Shown here: piece by piece, positions 31,866-39,752 of the stretch
How positions within the stretch are numbered: the first letter of the stretch is position 1
Layout: each line of letters opens with the position of its first letter
Assembly (NCBI GenBank): GCA_046331465.1
Contig: JAXLQV010000003.1
Span: 992,001-1,056,000 of the forward strand
Reading direction: 5' to 3'
DNA from: UBA5066 sp046331465
GTDB taxonomy: Bacteria > Acidobacteriota > Thermoanaerobaculia > UBA5066
Length of the DNA: 64,000 bases
Translations under genes and position numbers: made by a program
Notes under the pieces: model-generated
What the model was told of the DNA's origin: nothing
Database searches by the model: none
The model's input: only the letters and a program-made list of their open reading frames with translations

Positions 31866-31990
31866 CGGTGTCGCCCTGCTCTGTGGCCGTGACCTACACG
31901 CCCACCCCTCCGCCGGACGGCGTATAGACGCCGCCGAACGCCGTAAACGAGGGGAAGGTGGCGCGGACCATCACGACGGAGGGAACGATA
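31832..31990 (-). promoter_or_regulatory. Transcription attenuator of the aromatic fusion gene
   Basis: The region holds, in order on the minus strand: a -10-like TATCGT (31985-31990), the leader ORF, a stem CGGCGT/ACGCCG whose loop contains the Tyr codon, a segment GCGGAGGGG (31905-31913), and the terminator. GCGGAGGGG can pair over 9 bases, with one G-U, with CCCCTTCGC in the 5' arm of the terminator (52-60 of 318xx), which would make the antiterminator. Stalling at Phe or Tyr codons would favour readthrough. Confidence 0.75.
31894..31971 (-). CDS. Putative Phe/Tyr leader peptide of the aromatic attenuator
   Basis: A 25-codon ORF starting at ATG 31971 (or GTG 31974) reads MVRATFPSFTAFGGVYT and then a Gly/Val-rich tail before TAG. 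It holds three Phe codons within six residues of one another and one Tyr codon, the expected regulators for a gene making Phe and chorismate. Its stop is 28 bases before the terminator stem. No ribosome site is visible, but a TATCGT hexamer 11-14 bases upstream suggests a nearly leaderless message, as for other genes here. Confidence 0.7.
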   Translation of the reverse strand: MVRATFPSFTAFGGVYTPSGGGVGV

Positions 31991-32009
31991 ACCCGGCTGT
32001 CAAGCCCCC

Positions 32010-32372
32010 TCAGCTCCTCTCCGGGTCGATCAGGATCCACGACAGGAGGACCGAGACGACCGAGACGACGAGGGCGCCGAGGAAGGCGGCGCGGAAACCC
32101 TCGACGAAGAAGTCGATCCCGAGAGCCCGGCCGAGCTTCGCGGTCAGGAGGAGCATCACGGCGTTCAGGACGAGGGTGAAGAGGCCGAGCGTCAGGACGA
32201 GGAGCGGGCACGAGAGGAGCTTGAGGAACGGCTTCACGAGCGCGTTCAGCACGCCGAAGACGAGCGCGGTGAGGAGGAGCGATGTCGCGCTCCCGGCCCG
32301 GATCCCCGGGACGACGTACGCCGCGGCCCCGAGCGCGAGGGCGTTGATGACGACGCGGAGGATCAGCTGCAT
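32010..32372 (-). CDS. Phage holin family 4-like small membrane protein
   Basis: The 120-residue protein has four membrane helices and the pattern of the widespread Phage_holin_4_2/YvlD family (MQLILRVVINALALGAAAYV, GVLNALVKPFLKLLSCPLLV, LTLGLFTLVLNAVMLLLTA). Despite the name, these are chromosomal envelope proteins of unknown function and nothing suggests phage here. ATG at 32372 has GAAGGAGG upstream. It lies just upstream of the attenuator on the same strand. Confidence 0.87.
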   Translation of the reverse strand: MQLILRVVINALALGAAAYVVPGIRAGSATSLLLTALVFGVLNALVKPFLKLLSCPLLVLTLGLFTLVLNAVMLLLTAKLGRALGIDFFVEGFRAAFLGALVVSVVSVLLSWILIDPERS

Positions 32373-32468
32373 CGCGGCGGCCTCCTTCGGCCGTTCGGCA
32401 CGATACACCGCGCCCCGGCGTTGACGCGCCGAGCCCCGCTGCGGCACGCTCCCCCCGAGGTGAGCCCC

Positions 32469-32900
32469 ATGGACCGCAAGTACCGCCAGCGCGGCTACCA
32501 GGACAACGCCCCCTCCGCGCCCCGCGGCGGCGGCTCCTTCGACGACCGTCCCGCCCGCCTCGAGGGGGCGCCGCGCGGCCGCAGCGCCGGCCGCCCGAGC
32601 GAGGAGGTCTTCCGCTGCCGCACGTGCCACGAGAAGAACGACCCCGACGTCGCCCTCGCGGCCCTCTGCGTGAAGTGCCGCGCCCCGCTCCACGCCTGCG
32701 CCCAGTGCCGCCACTTCGACGGGGGCGCCCAGTTCCAGTGCCGCCAGCCAATCCCGGCCCCCGTCTCCGCGAAGTCCCGCGCGAACGACTGCACGTTCTA
32801 CGAGCCCGCCGTCACGCTCGACCTGACGGGCCGGAAGGCCACCGAGACGCCCGACACGGCGCGCTCGGCCTTCGACGCCCTCTTCGGCAAGAAGAAATAG
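32469..32900 (+). CDS. Small Cys-rich zinc-ribbon-like protein
   Basis: The 143-residue soluble protein has a disordered Arg/Gly-rich first third, then a dense Cys cluster: FRCRTCHEKNDPD, ALCVKCRAPLHACAQCRHFD, FQCRQPI and DCTFYEP. Pairs of CxxC suggest one or two zinc (or Fe-S) sites. I do not recognise a named family. ATG at 32469 has GAGGTGA upstream. It is a single gene, divergent from the holin-like gene and closed by an intrinsic terminator. Confidence 0.7.
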   Translation: MDRKYRQRGYQDNAPSAPRGGGSFDDRPARLEGAPRGRSAGRPSEEVFRCRTCHEKNDPDVALAALCVKCRAPLHACAQCRHFDGGAQFQCRQPIPAPVSAKSRANDCTFYEPAVTLDLTGRKATETPDTARSAFDALFGKKK

Positions 32901-32925
32901 CTCCGGCCGCGCACGGCGTGAACGA

Positions 32926-32956
32926 GAAGAGGGGAGCGCCCCGCGCTCCCCTCTTC
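32926..32956 (+). terminator. Terminator after the Cys-rich gene
   Basis: A perfect 14-bp stem (GAAGAGGGGAGCGC with its complement, loop of three) followed by CGTCTTCTTC. It may also stop transcripts from the other side. Confidence 0.75.
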
Positions 32957-33015
32957 CGTCTTCTTCAGTAACCCGCCGCGGCCGCAGGCCGCCACGCGAC
33001 CGCGGCGGAGGGGTT

Positions 33016-33045
33016 CGGGGCACCCGGGCGGCGACGGGTGCCCCG
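33016..33045 (-). terminator. Hairpin after nrdJ
   Basis: CGGGGCACCCG (33016-33026) pairs perfectly with CGGGTGCCCCG (33035-33045), 8 bases after the nrdJ stop. There is no T-run. Confidence 0.6.
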
Positions 33046-33053
33046 GGAACGCT

Positions 33054-35885
33054 TCAGCTGCAGCCGCTCGTCTCCCCGCAGTTCAGGCACTTGTAGCAGG
33101 CGCCGTTCCTCACCATGAGGTGCCCGCACTGGTGGCAGCTCGGCGCGTCCGCGCTGTTCTCGAACGCGAGCGTCGTGCTCGACGGCGCGGCCGCCGCCGG
33201 GCGCGGCGCCGGCTCGACGGCGACCGCGGGGGTGCCGTAGCCGTTGCCGTTCCCGTTCTCCTCGCGCGAGATCACCCCCGCCCGGGCTCGGAGGTCGGCG
33301 GTCAGGAAGCGCGAGGCGAGGTAGCGGAAGATGTAGTCGACGAGGCTCTTGGCGATCGGGATCTCGGGGTTCTTCGTGTAGCCGGCCGGCTCGAAGCGCA
33401 TGTGGCTGAACTTCTCGACGAGCGCCTCGAGCGGCACTCCGTACTGGAGCGTCAGCGAGATCGCGGTCGCGAAGGCGTCCATCAGGCCCGAGATCGTCGA
33501 GCCCTCCTTGGCCATCGTCAGGAAGATCTCGCCCGGCGTGCCGTCGTCGTAGAGGCCGACCGTGATGTACCCCTCGTGGCCGCCGACGGAGAACTTGTGG
33601 GTGAGGGCGCGGCGCTCGTCGGGGAGCTTCTTCCGCCGCGGGCCGGCCGCGGGGGCGGCGGCGATCGCGACGGCGGGCGCCGACGCGGCCGCGGAGGAGG
33701 ACCCCTTCGTCCCCTTCACGCCGTCGTCGCTCCTGCTCGCGGCCGTGTTGAGGGGCTGGGTCCGCTTGCAGCCGTCGCGGTAGACGGCGATCGCCTTCAG
33801 GCCGAGCTTCCACCCCTCGAGGTAGACGTTCGAGATGTCCTCGACGGTCGCGTCGGGAGGGAGGTTCACCGTCTTGGAGATCGCCCCGGAGAGGAACGGC
33901 TGGACGGCCGCCATCATCCTCACGTGCCCCATCGCGTCGATGGAGCGCGTCCCGCCGACGGCCTTGAAGGCGCAGTCGAAGACGGGAAGGTGCGCGGCCG
34001 AAAGGTGCGGCGCCCCCTCGATCGTCCCCTTCTCGTCGACGTACGCGACGATGTCGTTGACCTGCCTCTCGTCGTAGCCGAGCCGCTGGAGCGCGTGCGG
34101 CACCGTGTTGTTGACGATCTTGATCGTCCCGCCGCCGACGAGCTTCTTGTACTTCACGAGCGCGAGGTCGGGCTCCACGCCCGTCGTGTCGCAGTCCATC
34201 ATGAAGCCGATCGTCCCGGTCGGGGCGAGGACGGTCGCCTGCGCGTTGCGGAAGCCGTGCTGCCTCCCCGCCTCGAGCGTCAGGTCCCACACGCCGAGCT
34301 GCGCCTCGTAGAGCTCCTTCGGGACGCCCGTGCGCGGCACGCGGGCAGCCGCGTCGCGGTGCATCCCGACGACGTCGAGGAAGGCCTCGCGGTTCGGCTC
34401 GTACATCCGGAACGTGCCGATCTCCGACGCGATGCGCGAGGAGGTGAGGTACGCCTGCCCGTGCATGAGGCTCGTCACCGCCGCGGCGTAGGCGCGCCCG
34501 TCGTCGCCGTCGTAGGGGAGGCCGTTGTACATGAGGAGCGCGCCGAGGTTCGCGTACCCGAGGCCGATCGGCCGGAAGTCGTGGGAGTTCTTCTCGATGG
34601 CGGGCGTCGGGTACGACGCCTCGTCGACGAGCATCTCCTGCGCCGCGAAGACGACGTCGACGGCGTGGCGGAACTTCTCGACGTCGAAGCCGCCGTCCTC
34701 CTTCGCGAACTTCATCAGGTTCAGCGAGGCGAGATTGCAGGCGGAGTCGTCGACGAACATGTACTCCGAGCAGGGGTTCGAGGCATTGATCCGGTGCGTC
34801 GCCTTGCACGGGTTCCAGCGGTTGATCGTCGTGTCGTACTGGATCCCCGGGTCGCCGCAGATCCAGGCGGCCTCGGACATCTTGCGGAGGACCGCGCGCG
34901 CCTCGAGGGTCAGGAGGGGCTCGCCCGTCGTCACGGCGTGGCAGGCGTACTCGCGCCCCGCCTCGACCGCCTTCATGAACTCGTCCGTGACCCGTACGGA
35001 GTGGTTCGCGTTCTGGAAGAGGACGTTGTTGTAGACCTCGCCGCCGAACGAGCCGTCCCAGCCCGCCTCGATCAGGTCCCACGCCTTCCGCTCCTCCTTC
35101 GCCTTGCACTCGATGAACTCGAGGACGTCGGGGTGGTCGACGTTCAGGATGACCATCTTCGCGGCGCGGCGCGTCTTGCCGCCCGACTTGATCGCGCCCG
35201 CGAAGGAGTCGAAGCCCTTCATGAACGACACGGGGCCCGAGGCGATGCCCCCCGAGGAGAGGCACTCCGTCGAGGAGCGGAGCGAGGAGAGGTTCGAGCC
35301 GGTGCCCGAGCCGAACTTGAAGAGCATCCCCTCGGTCTTGGCGAGGTCGAGGATCGAGCCCATCGAGTCGCCGACGGCGTTGATGAAGCAGGCCGAGGCC
35401 TGCGGCTTCTCCTCGACGCCGACGTTGAACCAGACGGGGGAGTTGAAGCTCGCGGCCTGGTTCACGAGGATCGCCGTCAGCTCGTCGCGGAAGGCGTCCC
35501 GGTCCGCCGCGGTCCGGAAGTAGCCCCCCGTCGAGCCGTAGCCCGTGATCGTCTCCACGACCCGCCCGATGAGCTGCCGGACGGAACGCTCCCGCTCGGG
35601 CGTCCCGGCCTTCCCGTGAAAGTACTTCTGCGTGACGATGTTCGTCGCGGTCATCGACCAGGCCTTCGGGACCTCGACGTCCTTCTGCTCGAAGAAGACC
35701 TCGCCCTTCTCGTTCGTGATCGCCGCCGTCCGGAGCTCCCATTCGATCGCGTCGAACGGGTGGGTCGCGCCGTCGGTGTAGAGACGCCGGAAGGTGAGGC
35801 CGCGGAGCCCCGAGCGGGTCGCGACGGGCTCGGCGCCGGAGGAGACGGAGTTCTGGGCGGCGGGGCGATCGGAGGAAGCGGTCAC
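33054..35885 (-). CDS. nrdJ: Adenosylcobalamin-dependent ribonucleotide reductase
   Basis: The 943-residue class II reductase has the NrdJ core: SACFINAVGDSMGSIL, GSGTGSNLSSLRSS, NPCSEYMFVDDSACNLASLNL (active-site Cys and Glu), PTGTIGFMMDCDTTGVEPD, and a C-terminal Cys tail CHQCGHLMVRNGACYKCLNC that ends ETSGCS and delivers electrons. A Pro/Ala-rich insert lies near 750-775. It makes deoxyribonucleotides using B12, with or without oxygen. GTG at 35885 is chosen because AAGGGGG lies 7 bases upstream; a 23-codon extension runs into the promoter. Tandem NrdR boxes cover the promoter. Confidence 0.97.
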   Translation of the reverse strand: MTASSDRPAAQNSVSSGAEPVATRSGLRGLTFRRLYTDGATHPFDAIEWELRTAAITNEKGEVFFEQKDVEVPKAWSMTATNIVTQKYFHGKAGTPERERSVRQLIGRVVETITGYGSTGGYFRTAADRDAFRDELTAILVNQAASFNSPVWFNVGVEEKPQASACFINAVGDSMGSILDLAKTEGMLFKFGSGTGSNLSSLRSSTECLSSGGIASGPVSFMKGFDSFAGAIKSGGKTRRAAKMVILNVDHPDVLEFIECKAKEERKAWDLIEAGWDGSFGGEVYNNVLFQNANHSVRVTDEFMKAVEAGREYACHAVTTGEPLLTLEARAVLRKMSEAAWICGDPGIQYDTTINRWNPCKATHRINASNPCSEYMFVDDSACNLASLNLMKFAKEDGGFDVEKFRHAVDVVFAAQEMLVDEASYPTPAIEKNSHDFRPIGLGYANLGALLMYNGLPYDGDDGRAYAAAVTSLMHGQAYLTSSRIASEIGTFRMYEPNREAFLDVVGMHRDAAARVPRTGVPKELYEAQLGVWDLTLEAGRQHGFRNAQATVLAPTGTIGFMMDCDTTGVEPDLALVKYKKLVGGGTIKIVNNTVPHALQRLGYDERQVNDIVAYVDEKGTIEGAPHLSAAHLPVFDCAFKAVGGTRSIDAMGHVRMMAAVQPFLSGAISKTVNLPPDATVEDISNVYLEGWKLGLKAIAVYRDGCKRTQPLNTAASRSDDGVKGTKGSSSAAASAPAVAIAAAPAAGPRRKKLPDERRALTHKFSVGGHEGYITVGLYDDGTPGEIFLTMAKEGSTISGLMDAFATAISLTLQYGVPLEALVEKFSHMRFEPAGYTKNPEIPIAKSLVDYIFRYLASRFLTADLRARAGVISREENGNGNGYGTPAVAVEPAPRPAAAAPSSTTLAFENSADAPSCHQCGHLMVRNGACYKCLNCGETSGCS

Positions 35886-35948
35886 GGCGGACCCCCTTGT
35901 GGAATTCAGTGTCGCGGGATGAGGAATGCTATGCGAAACGGGTTCGCG

Positions 35949-35995
35949 ACGCAATATCTCGTGGTTATCTAGATATCAACCACTAGATTTTGTAT
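35949..35995 (-). promoter_or_regulatory. nrdJ promoter with tandem NrdR boxes
   Basis: On the minus strand ATACAAAATCTAGTGG (35980-35995) and CCACGAGATATTGCGT (35949-35964) each match about 11-12 of 16 positions of the NrdR box ACACWATATWTWGTGT. They start 31 bases apart, three helical turns, as in known NrdR-regulated promoters. Between and inside them lie TTGATA (35974-35979) and TATTGC (35951-35956), 17 bases apart. Confidence 0.75.
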
Positions 35996-36046
35996 GCGCC
36001 GCAGCAGACTGGTCCGGATCTTGCTGAGCCGGGACCCGGGGGCGCA

Positions 36047-36075
36047 TTGACGGTGCGGGGACGGGCGGCGAGAAT
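36047..36075 (+). promoter_or_regulatory. Promoter of the A-type Fe-S carrier gene
   Basis: TTGACG (36047-36052) and GAGAAT (36070-36075) are 17 bases apart; the ATG is 54 bases downstream of the -10. Confidence 0.55.
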
Positions 36076-36129
36076 AAAAGGTTCGCGGCTCCGCGCGCAA
36101 GAGCGCCGCCGGGCCACGAGGAGGAACCG

Positions 36130-36501
36130 ATGGCGTCCACGACCCTCAACACCGCCACCGTCTCCGTTCAGGAGACGTTCGCCCTCAGCCTCACCGACCG
36201 CGCCGTCGACAAGGTCAAGGACTTCGCCGCCAAGATGCCCGACGCGGCCGACAAGGCCCTCCGCGTCTTCGTCCAGGCCGGCGGCTGCTCCGGCTTCCAG
36301 TACGGCTTCACGTTCGACGACCCGAAGGAGACCGACCACGTCCTCTCCGTCGGCGGCATCCGGGTCCTCGTCGACAAGACGAGCGCGATGAAGCTGAACG
36401 GCTCCACCGTCGACTGGATCGAGGACTTCCGCGGCGCGGGCTTCTCCGTCGAGAACCCGAACGCCGCCAGCGGCTGCGGCTGCGGGAAGAGCTTCGCCTG
36501 A
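36130..36501 (+). CDS. erpA: A-type iron-sulfur carrier (ErpA/IscA family)
   Basis: The 123-residue protein has the three conserved cysteines of A-type carriers: FVQAGGCSGFQYGF and the C-terminal SGCGCGKSF. It accepts an Fe-S cluster from a scaffold and passes it to target enzymes. The first 15 residues are extra relative to typical IscA. ATG at 36130 has GAGGAGG upstream. SufT, another Fe-S factor, is encoded two genes downstream on the same strand. ErpA, IscA and SufA cannot be told apart by sequence alone. Confidence 0.92.
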   Translation: MASTTLNTATVSVQETFALSLTDRAVDKVKDFAAKMPDAADKALRVFVQAGGCSGFQYGFTFDDPKETDHVLSVGGIRVLVDKTSAMKLNGSTVDWIEDFRGAGFSVENPNAASGCGCGKSFA

Positions 36502-36527
36502 TCCCCGCGTGATCCCGGTCGACGTCG

Positions 36528-36549
36528 GCGGCCCCCGACCGGGGGCCGC
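36528..36549 (+). terminator. GC-rich hairpin after the Fe-S carrier gene
   Basis: GCGGCCCCC and GGGGGCCGC form a perfect 9-bp stem with a four-base loop, 26 bases after the stop. There is no T-run. Confidence 0.5.
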
Positions 36550-36579
36550 TCGCGTCTCCGGGGCCAGGCCGATCGCCCC

Positions 36580-37770
36580 GTGAGCCGCCGCCTCTCTCCC
36601 CTTGCCGTCGTCTTCCTGACGGTCTTCATCGACCTCGTCGGCTTCGGCATCGTCATCCCCCTCGTCCCGCTCTACGCGGAGGCCTACCACCCTTCGCCCG
36701 CCGCCTTCGGGATCCTGATGGCGAGCTTCTCGGCGATGCAGTTCCTCTTCGCCCCGCTCCTGGGGCGGCTCTCCGACCGCGTCGGGCGGCGGCCGGTCCT
36801 GCTCGTCTCCCTCCTCGGGAGCTTCCTGAGCTACCTCCTCTTCGCGTTCTCGTCGAGCTTCGCGCTCCTCCTCGCCTCGCGCGTCCTGGCGGGCGTCATG
36901 GGCGCGAACATCGGGACCGCGCAGGCGGTCATCGCCGACGTGACGCCGCAGGGCGACCGGGCGCGCGGCATGGGCCTCGTCGGGATGGCGTTCGGGCTCG
37001 GCTTCGTCTTCGGCCCGGCGATCGGCGGCTTCGCCGTGAAGGTGAGCCCGGTCCTCCCGGGGCTCGTCGCCGCCGGACTCTCCCTCGCGGCGTTCGTCTG
37101 GGCGTTCTTCGGGCTTCCCGAGACGCGGCCGGCCTCGGCCGCGGCGCGGCCGCCGCGGCACTGGTTCCCGCTCCGGGCCGTCGTCCACGCCTTCGCCCGC
37201 CCCGTCCTCGGGCCGCTCCTCCTGATCACGCTCCTGAACACGACGGCCTTCTCGAACTTCGAGGCGACGTTCGCCCAGTTCGCGCGGAGCCGCTTCGGGC
37301 ACGACCCGTCGACGGTCTCGTGGCTCTTCGTCCTGATCGGCGTGACCGCCGCGGTCGTGCAGGGGGGGCTCATCCGGAGGCTCGTGCCGCTCCTCGGCGA
37401 GGCGCGTCTCGTCGGGATCGGGACGACCCTTCTCGCGCTCTCGTTCGTGGGGCTCGTCCTCGTGCCGGGTCACGCCGGCCTCGTCGGCCTCGTCGTGACG
37501 ACCGCGGCCGGGAGCGGCCTCGTGAACCCGGCCCTCTCGGGCCTCCTCTCCCGCTCGACGGACGCCTCCGAGCAGGGGGAGATCCTCGGCGCGGCGCAGT
37601 CGCTCTCCTCGCTCGGGCGGATCCTCGGCCCGTTCTGGGGCGAGCACGCCTGGTTCGCGTGGGGGGCCGCGGGCCCGTACGGGACCGGCGCCCTCCTCGA
37701 GGTCCTCGCCGTCGTGGTCGTCCTCGTCGGCCTCCGGACGGTCGCCACTCCGGTCCGGGCGGCGTCGTGA
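36580..37770 (+). CDS. MFS transporter, TetA-like (DHA1)
   Basis: A 396-residue, 12-helix transporter. Motif A (GRLSDRVGRRPV) lies between helices 2 and 3, FIDLVGFGIVIPLVPLY in helix 1 and GLGFVFGPAIGG in helix 5 match the TetA/MdtG branch of drug-proton antiporters. Substrate is unknown; an efflux role is likely but resistance should not be assumed. GTG at 36580 is the start; it has only a weak purine site. The stop overlaps the sufT start (GTGA). Confidence 0.88.
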   Translation: MSRRLSPLAVVFLTVFIDLVGFGIVIPLVPLYAEAYHPSPAAFGILMASFSAMQFLFAPLLGRLSDRVGRRPVLLVSLLGSFLSYLLFAFSSSFALLLASRVLAGVMGANIGTAQAVIADVTPQGDRARGMGLVGMAFGLGFVFGPAIGGFAVKVSPVLPGLVAAGLSLAAFVWAFFGLPETRPASAAARPPRHWFPLRAVVHAFARPVLGPLLLITLLNTTAFSNFEATFAQFARSRFGHDPSTVSWLFVLIGVTAAVVQGGLIRRLVPLLGEARLVGIGTTLLALSFVGLVLVPGHAGLVGLVVTTAAGSGLVNPALSGLLSRSTDASEQGEILGAAQSLSSLGRILGPFWGEHAWFAWGAAGPYGTGALLEVLAVVVVLVGLRTVATPVRAAS

Positions 37771-38330
37771 CCCGGACCCCCGCGATCCTCCTCGGCCGCG
37801 ACTGCGCGGCCGTGCGGGTCCCGAGCGGGGAAGGGGCGATGCTCCCGTCGGGGATCCCCGTCTACCTCGTCCAGTCGCTCGGGGGCTCCTTCACCGTGCA
37901 GGCGCCGACGGTGGGCGGGCTCTTCCGGATCGCGGCGGCCGACGCGGACGCCCTCGGCCTCGAGGCGCCCCTTCCGGAGGCGCCGAAGCCCGCGGCGAAG
38001 GCGGGTCCCGTCGACGAGGCCGACGTCTGGCGTGCGCTCCGCCAGTGCTACGACCCCGAGATCCCGGTGAACGTCGTCGACCTCGGCCTCGTCTACGACC
38101 TGACCGTCACCCCCGTGCCGGGCGGCTCTCCGGGCGACGGCGCGAACGTCGCGGTGAAGATGACGCTGACGGCCCCGGGCTGCGGCATGGGTCCGGCCAT
38201 CGCGGCCGACGCGCGCGCGCGGATCCTCGCGCTCCCCGGGGTCGCCTCCGCGGACGTCGCGCTCGTGTGGGACCCGCCCTGGAGCGCCGAGATGATGAGC
38301 CCCGAGGGACGGCGGATCCTCGGCGTCTGA
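37767..38330 (+). CDS. sufT: SufT-type Fe-S maturation protein (DUF59/MIP18 domain)
   Basis: The 187-residue protein has a N-terminal SufT-specific part and a C-terminal MIP18 domain: CYDPEIPVNVVDLGLVYDL, KMTLTAPGCGMGPAIA with the reactive Cys, and ALVWDPPWSAEMMSPEGRR. SufT helps mature Fe-S enzymes. GTG at 37767 overlaps the MFS stop by 4 bases. Coupling to a transporter is odd, but a Fe-S carrier gene lies upstream of both. Confidence 0.93.
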   Translation: MTRTPAILLGRDCAAVRVPSGEGAMLPSGIPVYLVQSLGGSFTVQAPTVGGLFRIAAADADALGLEAPLPEAPKPAAKAGPVDEADVWRALRQCYDPEIPVNVVDLGLVYDLTVTPVPGGSPGDGANVAVKMTLTAPGCGMGPAIAADARARILALPGVASADVALVWDPPWSAEMMSPEGRRILGV

Positions 38331-38339
38331 GGCGCGGCG

Positions 38340-39707
38340 CTACGGCGCCTTCGGCAGCGTCAGGATGAAACGGGTCCCGAGCTCGCCGAGCGACTCGCAG
38401 CGGATCGCCCCCCCCATCTGCTTGAGGAGCGCGGCCGTCTCCGGCAGGCCGAGGCCGCTCTTCTCCGGGTCGCGCGCGTGGAACGCCGGGAGGAAGATCT
38501 TCTCCTGGTTCGCCGCGGGGACCGGCACCCCGTTGTTCGTGAAGACGAGCGCGACGTAGGGGTCCTTCACGAAGGCCTCGACGACGATGAGGCGCTTCGT
38601 CCCCGCGGTCGCGTCGGGGTCGGCGCCGTCGAAGCGGCGGGAGATCGCGTTGCGCGCGTTGCGCAGGAGGTTCACGAAGATCTCCGCCATCCGCGGCGCG
38701 TCGGCGAGGACGCGCGGCGCGGGCTCCTCCATGTCGTTCCGCACCCGGACCCGCGCCGACTTCAGCATCCGGCCGAGGAGCCTCTGCGCGCGGTCGAGGA
38801 CCTCGGACGGGTCGACCGGCTCGAGCTTGAGCGGCGCCGTCGCGGCGAAGCGCTCGAGCTCCGTGACGACCTCGGAGAGGCGGAGGAGGCCCGAGAGCGC
38901 GTCGGAGATCTTCATCCGGATCGCCTCGCGCTCGGCAGGGGGCTCCTCGGCGCCGGTGGCGAGGACGCGCTGCACCGAGACGAGCGCCTCCGTGAGGCGC
39001 ACGAGGAGCGGGCTCACCTCGCGCCCGAGCTCCATCCCGAGCTCGGCGAGCGCCTCCTGCTTGCCGCTGTGGACGTGGACCTCGAGGGCAGCCGGGTTCA
39101 CCCCCGCCTCGCGGACCGTCCAGACGACCTGGGAGAGCTTCCGGTCGGGGCCGAACCGCCCCGCGGCCGAGACGCGGACGGCGACGCCGCCCGCCGGGTT
39201 CGCGGCCGTGAGGCTGACCTCGCGCGTCGGCCGTCCCCGGAAGGCGTCCTCGAGGAGCCCCGCGAGCTGGCTCCGCTCCATCGCCTCGAAGAGCTCGATG
39301 ACCCGACGCCCCTCGAGCCCCGCGGCGTCGGCGCCGAAGAGACGGCGCGCCATCGCGTTCGCGCTCCTCACGAGGCCGGCGGCGTCCGAGAGGACGATGC
39401 CGAGCGGGAGGGCCTCGGCAAGGCTCGGGGCGCCGGTGCCCGGCAGCGGGGTCGGGACGTCGATCGGTCCCGTCGACTCGGCGGCCGGCGAGGGGGCCGG
39501 GATCGGCCGGTTGAGGGACGGCGGCGGCGTCCTCGTCGGGGACGGCGTCCCCGGCTTCGCCGGCGGCGCGGCCCCGGCGGGCGCCTTCAGGGCCGGGAAC
39601 GCCTGCGAGAGCCTCGCCCGGAGCTTCTCGTCGATCTCGCCCTCCCCGCGCAGGGCGCGGTCGAGGAGGGAGTCGAGGTCGTCTTCGAGGTTGGGGGGAC
39701 GTGCCAC
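38340..39707 (-). CDS. PAS-containing sensor kinase with degenerate active site
   Basis: This 455-residue soluble protein has a Pro-rich linker (45-90), a PAS domain (95-200), a dimerisation helix pair and a HATPase_c domain (330-455). The H-box that should read HExxxPL reads GREVSPLL, so the phosphoacceptor His is Arg229. The N-box is kept (EIFVNLLRNARNAI) and so is a G-box (SGLGLPET), but the adenine-binding Asp of DNGPG is Asn391 (NNGVPV). It may bind ATP weakly or act as a pseudokinase scaffold. GTG at 39707 is the first start with a plausible N terminus. It faces away from the thioesterase gene. Confidence 0.8.
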   Translation of the reverse strand: MARPPNLEDDLDSLLDRALRGEGEIDEKLRARLSQAFPALKAPAGAAPPAKPGTPSPTRTPPPSLNRPIPAPSPAAESTGPIDVPTPLPGTGAPSLAEALPLGIVLSDAAGLVRSANAMARRLFGADAAGLEGRRVIELFEAMERSQLAGLLEDAFRGRPTREVSLTAANPAGGVAVRVSAAGRFGPDRKLSQVVWTVREAGVNPAALEVHVHSGKQEALAELGMELGREVSPLLVRLTEALVSVQRVLATGAEEPPAEREAIRMKISDALSGLLRLSEVVTELERFAATAPLKLEPVDPSEVLDRAQRLLGRMLKSARVRVRNDMEEPAPRVLADAPRMAEIFVNLLRNARNAISRRFDGADPDATAGTKRLIVVEAFVKDPYVALVFTNNGVPVPAANQEKIFLPAFHARDPEKSGLGLPETAALLKQMGGAIRCESLGELGTRFILTLPKAP

Positions 39708-39738
39708 GGAATCCGTATTCTCACCCGAACCGCGATGC

Positions 39739-39744
39739 TAGAGT
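39739..39744 (+). promoter_or_regulatory. -10-like TAGAGT before the thioesterase gene
   Basis: TAGAGT lies 8 bases before the ATG at 39753, in the short gap between two divergent genes. A GAGGGG stretch lies in the same 8 bases. Confidence 0.35.
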
Positions 39745-39752
39745 CGAGGGGA

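Noticed and set aside
31998..32003. TTGACA as -35 of the attenuator promoter
   Set aside because: It is only 7-8 bases from the TATCGT hexamer, and no -10 lies 16-18 bases away. A 14-base word containing it recurs before topA, but such repeats are expected by chance in GC-rich DNA of this length.
32010..32372. Holin-like gene as prophage remnant
   Set aside because: The family is common in bacterial chromosomes, and no other phage gene is present.
33886..36120. Cobalamin riboswitch before nrdJ
   Set aside because: The leader is too short (about 60 bases after the promoter) and lacks a B12-box-like sequence; NrdR boxes explain the region better.
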